Shown here in pieces: positions 1 to 6,260 of a stretch of 64,000 nucleotides of DNA (its first letter is position 1; each line of letters starts with the position of its first letter). The position numbers and the translations under genes were made by a program. The notes beneath the pieces are model-generated. The model was given only the letters and a program-made list of their open reading frames with translations. It was not told where the DNA came from and did not search any database. The stretch lies in contig NZ_BDAX01000039.1 of assembly GCF_001612665.1 (NCBI RefSeq), positions 18,075-82,074 on the forward strand. Direction: 5' to 3'. This DNA comes from Nocardia alba NBRC 108234. Lineage in GTDB: Bacteria > Actinomycetota > Actinomycetes > Mycobacteriales > Mycobacteriaceae.

Positions 1-78
1 TACCTGCAGGTCTACGTGGTCGACGACGGTGTTCTTGCCGTAGGTCTTGGTCAGTGCGGCCGATTCGATGGCGTGCAC
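1..78 (-). CDS. ABC transporter ATP-binding protein, N-terminal fragment
   Basis: Only the first 26 codons are inside the window; the gene runs off the left edge on the minus strand. It starts with GTG at 78, preceded six bases away by a strong Shine-Dalgarno GGAGGGAG. The peptide contains ALTKTYGKNTVVDHVDLQV, the usual first beta strands and A-loop region of an ABC ATPase: an aromatic residue in TKTYG, then the strand leading to the Walker A motif. Walker A itself lies outside. The gene diverges from a TetR gene and the gap holds two copies of an operator-like sequence, so this is probably a TetR-controlled efflux ABC system. Substrate cannot be told. Confidence 0.75.
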   Translation of the reverse strand, partial: MHAIESAALTKTYGKNTVVDHVDLQV

Positions 79-98
79 GGCGATCTCCCTCCATTGGG

Positions 99-112
99 AA
101 CAGTGTTCGCAA
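99..112. promoter_or_regulatory. TetR operator-like site, copy 1
   Basis: AACAGTGTTCGCAA lies 20 bases upstream of the ABC gene start. Its core GAACAGTGTTC (100-110) is an 11-base palindrome with one central base. The same 14 bases recur at 132-145, exactly 33 bases on, in the divergent gap between the TetR gene and its likely target. Assignment to this TetR protein is inference. Confidence 0.7.
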
Positions 113-131
113 TGGAGGATACGCATCTGCT

Positions 132-145
132 AACAGTGTTCGCAA
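132..145. promoter_or_regulatory. TetR operator-like site, copy 2
   Basis: Exact 14-base copy of the site at 99-112. The left half of the core is degenerate (TAACA for GAACA). It lies 27 bases before the TetR start, so it could serve autoregulation. The 33-bp period places both copies on the same face of the helix. Confidence 0.65.
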
Positions 146-172
146 CTATTGTTCTGCGGCATGCTGGCAGGT

Positions 173-838
173 ATGACGAAGACCGGAGCCTCGCTGTGGT
201 CGCGCGCCGCGGCGCCACGGCCGGGACCGCGCCCGGCGTACACGCTCGATCAGCTCGCCGACGCCTGTGTGCGGCGGGCCGATGCCGGCGGATTGCGCGC
301 GGTCTCGATGCGCGGCGTGGCCGACGAACTCGGCACCGCCGCCGCGTCGTTGTATCGCTACGTCGACGGGAAGGACGACCTGATCGCGCTGATGGTGGAC
401 CGTGTCGCCGGCGAGTACGACTACCCGGAGCCGACCGGTGATGTGCGCACCGACGTGCTCACGCTGGCCGGACAATCCCGCACGCTGAACCGCCGGCACT
501 CCTGGCTGGTGCAGGCCAAGCCGTCCGCCATGGGCCCGAACTCGGTGCGTTACCTCGATCGGATGGTCGGCGCGCTCGCACCGGCGGGGCTCGATGCGGG
601 TGCGACCATGATGGGCGTGGCGATGCTGTCGGGCTGGGGTGCGAATTTCGGCGCGCAGGAAGCGGCGGGGCTGACGACCGGTGGCCTCGGTGCCGATCTC
701 GCGTCGATGACCGGCGACTACCCGAATCTGCTCGCGCTGTTCGGTGCGGCGCCGACCGGGGAAGCACCGCCTGACAACGACGCGGTGTTCGCCGCGGGTA
801 TCGACGCGCTGCTGCTCGGAATTCTGCCTCGCGCGTGA
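173..838 (+). CDS. TetR/AcrR family transcriptional regulator
   Basis: A 221-residue repressor-type protein. After a basic N-terminal tail comes the TetR helix-turn-helix (roughly residues 25-70): TLDQLADACVRRADAGG, then SMRGVADELGTAAASLYRYV with the typical LYRYV-GKDDL end of the recognition helix. The rest is an alpha-helical ligand domain resembling the TetR_C (tetracycline repressor-like) type. The ATG at 173 is chosen because it has GGCAGG just upstream and leaves the second operator copy outside the gene; ATG at 161 is an alternative. It diverges from an ABC transporter ATPase and most likely represses it and itself. The inducer is unknown. Confidence 0.9.
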   Translation: MTKTGASLWSRAAAPRPGPRPAYTLDQLADACVRRADAGGLRAVSMRGVADELGTAAASLYRYVDGKDDLIALMVDRVAGEYDYPEPTGDVRTDVLTLAGQSRTLNRRHSWLVQAKPSAMGPNSVRYLDRMVGALAPAGLDAGATMMGVAMLSGWGANFGAQEAAGLTTGGLGADLASMTGDYPNLLALFGAAPTGEAPPDNDAVFAAGIDALLLGILPRA

Positions 839-857
839 AGGGTGAGCCGTGGGCGGT

Positions 858-1355
858 CTAGCTCGGCGAGGTAGTTCTCGTCAGCACCACCAGCGGTAGC
901 GGCTTGTCGACCTTGGCCTGGTATTCGGCCAGCAAGGAGTTCTCCGCCAGTGCCCATGCCGCGAACTCGACGTAGCGCTCGCCGGTGAGTACGTCGGCCG
1001 TCGCCGCGAACTTCTCGCCGCCCAGTTCGATCGTCACCCGGGGGTCGGCCTTGGCATTGTGATACCAGGCCGGGTACCGATCCTCGATGAACGAGCTCAC
1101 GTACATCAGGTCACCGCGATACAGCGCGCCGAGTGGAACCACATGCGGCTTACCGCTTTTGGCGCCCGTCGTCGTCAGCAACAGCAGGGTGGCACCCGCG
1201 TAGTCGCCCCCGACGCGACCCTGGTTCTCCCGGAACTCCGTGATCACCCCGTCGTTCCAGCCCGCCATCTCCTCCTCGGAGAACTCCTTGTTCCAGGGAG
1301 CATCCGGGTCGTCGTAGGAGGTGGTCTGCTTCGCGCCCGTCGCGTCGTTGTCCAT
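858..1355 (-). CDS. Nitroreductase/deazaflavin-dependent (F420) oxidoreductase family protein
   Basis: 165 residues from the ATG at 1355. The core reads LLLLTTTGAKSGKPHVVPLGALYRGDLMYVSSF, the hallmark of the DDN family (deazaflavin-dependent nitroreductase, split-barrel fold), with the TTGAKSGKPR-like loop that contacts the cofactor. The closing segment AEYQAKVDKPLPLVVLTRT is also typical. Members bind F420 or FMN; some reduce quinones or nitroimidazoles, most are uncharacterised. It ends 19 bases after the convergent tetR gene. A longer frame starting at 1409 exists, but its extra 18 residues are unlike the family, so the internal ATG is preferred. Confidence 0.88.
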   Translation of the reverse strand: MDNDATGAKQTTSYDDPDAPWNKEFSEEEMAGWNDGVITEFRENQGRVGGDYAGATLLLLTTTGAKSGKPHVVPLGALYRGDLMYVSSFIEDRYPAWYHNAKADPRVTIELGGEKFAATADVLTGERYVEFAAWALAENSLLAEYQAKVDKPLPLVVLTRTTSPS

Positions 1356-1455
1356 GCTCGCAGTGTGGCACCGGCCACCGACAACTTTCGGCCGTCGACC
1401 GACTGTCACCGCTACGTGGTCTGTACGGTGATCCGGCGCGGTGTGTGCACTTCGG

Positions 1456-2172
1456 TCAGGTCGGGGGACGGAAGGCGGCGAACTCGTCGGTTACTCGCAG
1501 GCCTGAGTCGGTGAAGCGGTAGAGCGCCGCGGGACGGCCGCCTGCCCGGCCGGACGGGGCGGTGTCGCCGGTGGGGGTGATCACCTTGCGGCGGGTGAGG
1601 ACTCGCTGGAGATTGGTGGTGTCCACGTCATATCCGAGTGCGGCGCAATAGATTTCGCGCAGGGTCGACATGGTGAAAGTGTCGGGGGCCAGGGCGTAGG
1701 CGATGTTGGTGTAGGAGAGTTTGGCGGCCAGGCGGGTGCGGGCGTGGTCGACGACGGTGCGATGGTCGAAGGACATGTCGGGCAGGTTCGAGACCGGGTG
1801 CCAGGTGGTGTCGGGCGGGAGTTCGGGTTCGGTGGTGAGGGGGACCAGGCCGAGATAGGCCGAGGCGATGCGGCGCGGGGCGGGGACGCGGTCGGGATCG
1901 CTGAACACCGACACCTGCTCGAGGTGGTGCAGATCGCGCACGTCGACCTTCTCGGCGAGTTGGCGCCGGGCGGAGGTGTCGAGGTCCTCACCGTCGCGCA
2001 GGCGGCCGCCGGGTAGTGACCAGGTGCCTTTCTGCGGATCGAGCGCGCGTTCCCACAGCAGAACCGCCAATTCCGGGTGCTTGGCGCCTCTACCTGCGGA
2101 AATGCTCGAGGGGAAGCGGCGAACCTGGAACACCGCGGTGAGCGATTCGTGGATGGTGTTACTATGGGGCAC
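1456..2172 (-). CDS. nrtR: NrtR-type NUDIX transcriptional regulator of NAD synthesis
   Basis: 238 residues from a GTG at 2172. The N-terminal half (about 1-150) is a NUDIX domain: LAVLLWERALDPQKGTW, then SLPGGRLRDGEDLDTSARRQ, where the NUDIX box is partly degraded (ARRQLAEKVD instead of REL.EE.G). This is the NrtR pattern, where the domain senses ADP-ribose or NAD metabolites. The C-terminal half (about 155-235) is a winged helix (FTMSTLREIYCAALGYDVDTTNLQRVLTRRKVITPTG). The gene diverges from nadA, and a perfect palindrome lies immediately upstream of its start codon. In mycobacteria the equivalent protein represses nadABC. The open frame extends far upstream on this strand, but that part is the antisense shadow of nadA. 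Confidence 0.93.
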   Translation of the reverse strand: MPHSNTIHESLTAVFQVRRFPSSISAGRGAKHPELAVLLWERALDPQKGTWSLPGGRLRDGEDLDTSARRQLAEKVDVRDLHHLEQVSVFSDPDRVPAPRRIASAYLGLVPLTTEPELPPDTTWHPVSNLPDMSFDHRTVVDHARTRLAAKLSYTNIAYALAPDTFTMSTLREIYCAALGYDVDTTNLQRVLTRRKVITPTGDTAPSGRAGGRPAALYRFTDSGLRVTDEFAAFRPPT

Positions 2173-2195
2173 GTTTTCGATTGTAAGTCGAAAAC
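2173..2195. promoter_or_regulatory. NrtR operator
   Basis: GTTTTCGA (2173-2180) and TCGAAAAC (2188-2195) form a perfect 8-bp inverted repeat with a 7-base A/T-containing spacer. It abuts the nrtR start codon and lies 55 bases upstream of the nadA start. Its place between the two genes fits a shared operator for nadABC repression and nrtR autoregulation. The palindrome is directly visible; binding by this NrtR is inferred from the characterised mycobacterial arrangement. Confidence 0.82.
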
Positions 2196-2250
2196 CTGGT
2201 TTGGTGCGAATCGCGGCGATGGAGCCGCTCGCACGATGAAGGGAGCCACC

Positions 2251-3288
2251 ATGGCGACGACGACTGCACAGCGGACGCTGATGGATTCGGTCTTCGACGG
2301 ACCCACCGGTTACGCGGGTGTCGAGGCGACGCCGGAATGGGCGCAGGAGGTGCGCCGGCTGGCGCGCGAACGCAATGCGACCATCCTCGCGCACAACTAT
2401 CAGCTGCCCGAGATCCAGGACGTGGCCGACCACGTCGGCGACTCGCTGGCACTGTCGCGCATCGCGGCCGAGGCCGAAGAAGGCACCATCGTGTTCTGCG
2501 GCGTGCACTTCATGGCGGAGACGGCCAAGATCCTCAGCCCGGCCAAGACCGTCCTCATTCCCGACCAGCGCGCCGGCTGCTCGCTGGCCGACTCGATCTC
2601 CGCCGACGAACTGCGCGCCTGGAAGGCCGAGCACCCCGGCGCGATGGTGGTGTCGTATGTGAACACCACCGCCGAGGTGAAGGCGCTCACCGACATCTGC
2701 TGCACCTCCTCCAACGCCGTCGACGTGGTCGAATCGATCGATCCCGACCGCGAGGTGCTGTTCCTGCCGGACCAGTTCCTCGGCGCGCACGTCAAGCGGG
2801 AGACCGGGCGCGAGAACATGCACATCTGGGCGGGCGAGTGCCACGTCCACGCGGGCATCAACGGCGACGAGCTCACCGAGCAGGCCCGCACCCACCCCGA
2901 CGCCGAATTGTTCGTGCACCCGGAGTGCGGTTGCGCCACCTCGGCGCTGTATCTGGCGGGCGAGGGCGCGTTCCCGGCCGAGCGTGTGCACATCCTGTCG
3001 ACCGGCGGGATGATCGACGCGGCCAAGGCGTCGCACTCCAACCAGGTACTGGTGGCGACCGAGATCGGTATGCTGCACCAGCTGCGCAAGGCGGCGCCCG
3101 GGATCGATTTCCAGGCCGTCAACGATCGCGCGTCGTGCAAGTACATGAAGATGATCACCCCGGCCGCGCTGCTGCGCTGCCTGGTCGAAGGCGCCGACGA
3201 GGTGCACGTCGACCTGGCGATGGCCGAGGCCGGTCGCGCCTCCGTGCAGCGGATGATCGCCATCGGTAACTCCGGCGGTGGCGAGTGA
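2251..3288 (+). CDS. nadA: Quinolinate synthase NadA
   Basis: 345 residues. NadA condenses iminoaspartate with dihydroxyacetone phosphate to give quinolinate, the second step of de novo NAD synthesis, using a [4Fe-4S] cluster. Candidate cluster ligands are Cys110 (DQRAGCSLAD), Cys226 or Cys228 in HPECGCAT, and Cys296 (NDRASCKYMKM). The substrate motif ILAHNYQLPEIQDVADHVGDS is at 45-65. The ATG at 2251 has GGGAG six bases upstream and a length normal for the actinobacterial family; an in-frame ATG at 2236 is less well placed. It heads the nadA-nadB-nadC operon and is likely under NrtR control. Confidence 0.97.
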   Translation: MATTTAQRTLMDSVFDGPTGYAGVEATPEWAQEVRRLARERNATILAHNYQLPEIQDVADHVGDSLALSRIAAEAEEGTIVFCGVHFMAETAKILSPAKTVLIPDQRAGCSLADSISADELRAWKAEHPGAMVVSYVNTTAEVKALTDICCTSSNAVDVVESIDPDREVLFLPDQFLGAHVKRETGRENMHIWAGECHVHAGINGDELTEQARTHPDAELFVHPECGCATSALYLAGEGAFPAERVHILSTGGMIDAAKASHSNQVLVATEIGMLHQLRKAAPGIDFQAVNDRASCKYMKMITPAALLRCLVEGADEVHVDLAMAEAGRASVQRMIAIGNSGGGE

Positions 3289-3319
3289 CCGGCACCGTGC
3301 GACCGAATCGGTAACGACG

Positions 3320-4930
3320 ATGACGGTTCCTGTTTCCTGGGAGGCCGAGGTCGACCTGGTCGTCATCGGCGGTGGCGTCGCCGGACTCACGGCGGCTCGC
3401 ACGGCCTCGTTGCGTGGGCTGCGGGTGCTCATCCTCAGCAAGGGCGGTCCGACCGATACGTCGACCCAGTATGCGCAGGGCGGCATCGCGGTCGTCGCAC
3501 CGCTCGGTGATTCGGTCGACTCGCACGTGCACGACACGGTCGAAGCGGGCGCGGGGTTGTGCGAGGTCGACGCGGTGCGGTCGATCGTCGAGGGTGGACA
3601 GGCGGCGGTAGCAGCGCTGACCGACCTCGGCGCCGTGTTCGACCTCGGCCGGGACGGGCAGATCTCGCGTACCCGCGAGGGCGGGCACAGCACGCGTCGC
3701 ATCATCCACGCCGGTGGGGACGCGACGGGCGCCGAGGTGCAGCGCGCGCTCAACGCGGCGGGGTTGCCCGTATTGTTCGGCGCCGCCGCGCTGCGCGTGG
3801 TGACCGGCGCCGAGGGTGTGCGGGGTGTGATCGCGGTGTCGGACAACGGGTTCGGCGTGGTGCACACACCCGCTGTGCTGTTGGCGACCGGTGGTCTCGG
3901 GCAGCTCTACGCGCTGAGTACGAATCCGCCGGGGGCGACCGGGGACGGCGTGGCGCTGGCGTTGTGGGCCGGTGCCGCGGTGGCCGATCTCGAATTCGTG
4001 CAGTTCCATCCGACGGTGTTGTACACCCCCGGCGGGGTCGGCAGGCGACCGTTGATCAGCGAGGCGGTGCGCGGCGAAGGCGCGATCCTCGTCGACTCCG
4101 AGGGGACCTCGGTGACGGCGGGGCACCCACGTGGTGACCTGGCGCCTCGTGATGTGGTGTCGCGGGCGATCGCGGAGCGGATGCGCGCGCTGGGAACCGA
4201 CCATGTCTTCCTCGACGCGCGCGCCATCGAAGGGTTCGCCCAGCGGTTCCCCACGATCACCGCCTCGTGCCTGGCCGCGGGCATCGATCCCGCGGCACAG
4301 CTGATTCCGGTCGCGCCCGCCGCGCACTACCAGTGCGGTGGTGTTCTCACCGACACGCACGGGCGGACCGGTGTCGCCGGGCTCTACGCGGCGGGCGAGG
4401 TCGCCAGGACCGGGCTGCACGGCGCCAATCGCTTGGCGTCCAACAGCTTGCTCGAAGGGCTCGTGGTCGGGGAGCGGGCCGGGGCGGCGGCTGCCGAGCG
4501 GGTCGGGGTTCGCGCTCGGGTCGAGGAGATCCCCTCGTGGACAGTGGAATTCGCGGAGCGATCGGTGGTGCAGCAGGCGATGACCGCGCACGCCTCCGTC
4601 GTGCGAGACGGCGCCGGACTCGCGACGGCGCGCAGGCGGATCGACGGGGCGATGTCGGCGGTGTCGTTGCTCGACTCGGCGACCGCCGACGCACCCGCCG
4701 CGGCGCGGCATTTGCGGCGCATCGAGGACGCGTCGCTCACGCTGACCGCGCGGGCGCTACTCGGCGCGGCGTCGGCGCGGACCGAGAGCCGCGGTTGTCA
4801 CACGCGTTCGGAGTCGCCGGGCGTGATCGAGGACCAGCGGCACAGTACGGCGGTTCGGCTCCGGCCCGACGGCGCCCTCGAACTGTCCGCCCTGCCCGCG
4901 CGGTGCGCGGTGCCCCTCGGCGTGCGTTGA
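3320..4930 (+). CDS. nadB: L-aspartate oxidase NadB
   Basis: 536 residues; FAD-dependent oxidation of L-aspartate to iminoaspartate, the substrate handed to NadA. The N-terminus shows the dinucleotide-binding DLVVIGGGVAGLTAARTASLRG. STQYAQGGIAVV and TREGGHSTRRIIHAGGDATG are the conserved flavoprotein motifs, and EFVQFHPTVLY and YQCGGVLTDTHGRTGVAGLYAAGE the succinate-dehydrogenase-like substrate region. ATG 3320 matches the usual short N-terminus. A GTG at 3278 overlapping the nadA stop is also in frame and would give translational coupling, so the start is uncertain by 14 codons. The gene follows nadA by 31 bases. Confidence 0.96.
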   Translation: MTVPVSWEAEVDLVVIGGGVAGLTAARTASLRGLRVLILSKGGPTDTSTQYAQGGIAVVAPLGDSVDSHVHDTVEAGAGLCEVDAVRSIVEGGQAAVAALTDLGAVFDLGRDGQISRTREGGHSTRRIIHAGGDATGAEVQRALNAAGLPVLFGAAALRVVTGAEGVRGVIAVSDNGFGVVHTPAVLLATGGLGQLYALSTNPPGATGDGVALALWAGAAVADLEFVQFHPTVLYTPGGVGRRPLISEAVRGEGAILVDSEGTSVTAGHPRGDLAPRDVVSRAIAERMRALGTDHVFLDARAIEGFAQRFPTITASCLAAGIDPAAQLIPVAPAAHYQCGGVLTDTHGRTGVAGLYAAGEVARTGLHGANRLASNSLLEGLVVGERAGAAAAERVGVRARVEEIPSWTVEFAERSVVQQAMTAHASVVRDGAGLATARRRIDGAMSAVSLLDSATADAPAAARHLRRIEDASLTLTARALLGAASARTESRGCHTRSESPGVIEDQRHSTAVRLRPDGALELSALPARCAVPLGVR

Positions 4931-5069
4931 CCGGCGACCTTCCCCGCCGAGCTCGCGCACGCGGGGCCGGTCGCACCCGGAAATCGCAGTAGCAATGCCG
5001 GTGGAGCGGTGACCCGCTCCATCGAATCGACCACGGCGCACTGTGCGCCCGAGAACAAGGAGTGCGGTG

Positions 5070-5930
5070 ATGGCACTTGACGCCACCCTGGACCGTGATG
5101 AACTACTGACGCTGATCCGCAACGCCCTCGACGAGGACCTGCGCTACGGGCCCGACGTCACCACGATCGCCACGGTGGCCGAAGACGCGGTGAGCAAAGC
5201 ATCGATCGTCTCCCGCCAGCACGGCACCCTCGCCGGACTGGACGTGGGGCTGCTCGTGCTCGACGAGGTGCTCGGCGCGGGCACCTACGAGATCACCGCG
5301 CGGGTCGCCGACGGCGCCCGGGTGGAGCCGGGGACCTCGGTGCTGAGCATCGTCGCCCCCACCCGCGGCCTGCTCACGGCCGAACGGACCATGCTCAACC
5401 TGGTCTGCCACCTGTCCGGTATCGCCACCGCCACCGCCGCCTGGGTCGACGCCGTCGCGGGCACCGGGTGCGAGATCCGCGACAGCCGCAAGACGCTGCC
5501 CGGCCTGCGCGCCCTGCAGAAGTACGCGGTCCGCGTCGGCGGCGGCGTCAACCACCGCATGGGCCTCGGCGATGCCGCCCTCATCAAGGACAACCACGTC
5601 GTGGCCGCGGGGTCGGTCGTGAACGCCCTGCGCGCCGTCCGCGCGCTGGCACCGGACATCGCCTGTGAGGTCGAGGTCGACAGCCTCGAACAACTCGACG
5701 CGGTCCTGGCCGAGAACGTCGAGCTCGTCCTGCTGGACAACTTCCCGCTCTGGCAGACCCAGGCCGCCGTCCAACGCCGCGCCGCGACGGCCCCCGCCAC
5801 GAAACTCGAGTCCTCCGGTGGACTGTCCCTCGAACAGGCCGCCGAATACGCGAGCACCGGCGTCGACTACCTCGCCATCGGCGCGCTCACCCATTCGGTC
5901 CGCGTACTCGATCTGGGCCTGGACATGTGA
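5070..5930 (+). CDS. nadC: Nicotinate-nucleotide pyrophosphorylase (quinolinate phosphoribosyltransferase) NadC
   Basis: 286 residues, the normal length. It converts quinolinate and PRPP to nicotinate mononucleotide, CO2 and pyrophosphate. Diagnostic segments are EDLRYGPDVTT near the N-terminus, LNLVCHLSGIAT, EIRDSRKTLPGLRALQKYAVRVGGGVNHRMGL (phosphate/PRPP binding, R-K-T-P) and LESSGGLSLEQAAEYASTGVDYLAIGALTHS at the C-terminus. ATG at 5070 follows AAGGAG by seven bases. It is separated from nadB by 139 bases with no obvious terminator, so it is likely the last gene of the nad operon, which ends in the hairpin at 5968. Confidence 0.97.
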   Translation: MALDATLDRDELLTLIRNALDEDLRYGPDVTTIATVAEDAVSKASIVSRQHGTLAGLDVGLLVLDEVLGAGTYEITARVADGARVEPGTSVLSIVAPTRGLLTAERTMLNLVCHLSGIATATAAWVDAVAGTGCEIRDSRKTLPGLRALQKYAVRVGGGVNHRMGLGDAALIKDNHVVAAGSVVNALRAVRALAPDIACEVEVDSLEQLDAVLAENVELVLLDNFPLWQTQAAVQRRAATAPATKLESSGGLSLEQAAEYASTGVDYLAIGALTHSVRVLDLGLDM

Positions 5931-5967
5931 GGTCGGGTGGCAGGGACCCGGAGATCGGAGACATGCG

Positions 5968-6011
5968 CGAAGCCCGCACGCCGAGGATGAGGGCTCGGCA
6001 TGCGGGCTTCG
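5968..6011. terminator. Bidirectional terminator between nadC and the small ORF
   Basis: Arms 5968-5985 and 5994-6011 form an 18-bp stem (CGAAGCCCGCACGCCGAG against its complement) with a single C/A mismatch and an 8-base loop. No long U-tract follows on either strand, as is usual in actinobacteria. It sits between two convergent coding regions, nadC (+) and the 28-codon ORF (-), and would terminate both. Confidence 0.85.
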
Positions 6012-6024
6012 TGGTGAGGATTCC

Positions 6025-6111
6025 TCAGAGACCCAGGTTGATGGCGACACTCAAGAAGTCGCCGCCGAATGCGTAGAAGTTGTTGAACAGCTGAGTGAAT
6101 CCTTCGAGCAT
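6025..6111 (-). CDS. Unannotated 28-residue peptide, PorH/PorA-like small protein (putative)
   Basis: A 29-codon frame, ATG at 6111 to TGA at 6025. AGGA lies nine bases before the ATG and a strong hairpin follows 13 bases after the stop, so start, ribosome site and terminator are all present. The peptide begins MLEGFTQLF, contains NNFYAFGGDF and ends AINLGL. It has five Phe and one Tyr, a net charge near -2, and no cleavable signal. N-x-Y-x-F-G-G with an acidic/amphipathic pattern recalls the tiny outer-membrane channel proteins PorH/PorA of Corynebacterium, also secreted without a signal peptide. This likeness is from memory and short. A leader peptide or toxin-like peptide is possible. Local base composition is less GC-rich than neighbouring genes. 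Confidence 0.55.
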   Translation of the reverse strand: MLEGFTQLFNNFYAFGGDFLSVAINLGL

Positions 6112-6260
6112 GATGGGTGATCCTGTCGTTCGGTGTTCCGGTGGAGATGCGCTCCGTTCGGCGCAACACAACAGTGGCATCCCCGGTCCATCCGGTGTCT
6201 GTTCCGAATCAGCATTTCAGCAGCTAGATGGCCGAAAATCGACCTTCCGTTCCGGACGGA

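Noticed and set aside
2173..3867. Long minus-strand open frame continuing upstream of nrtR
   Set aside because: It is the antisense of nadA and the start of nadB, is rich in Arg/Gly/His with no family match, and would swallow the nrtR operator.
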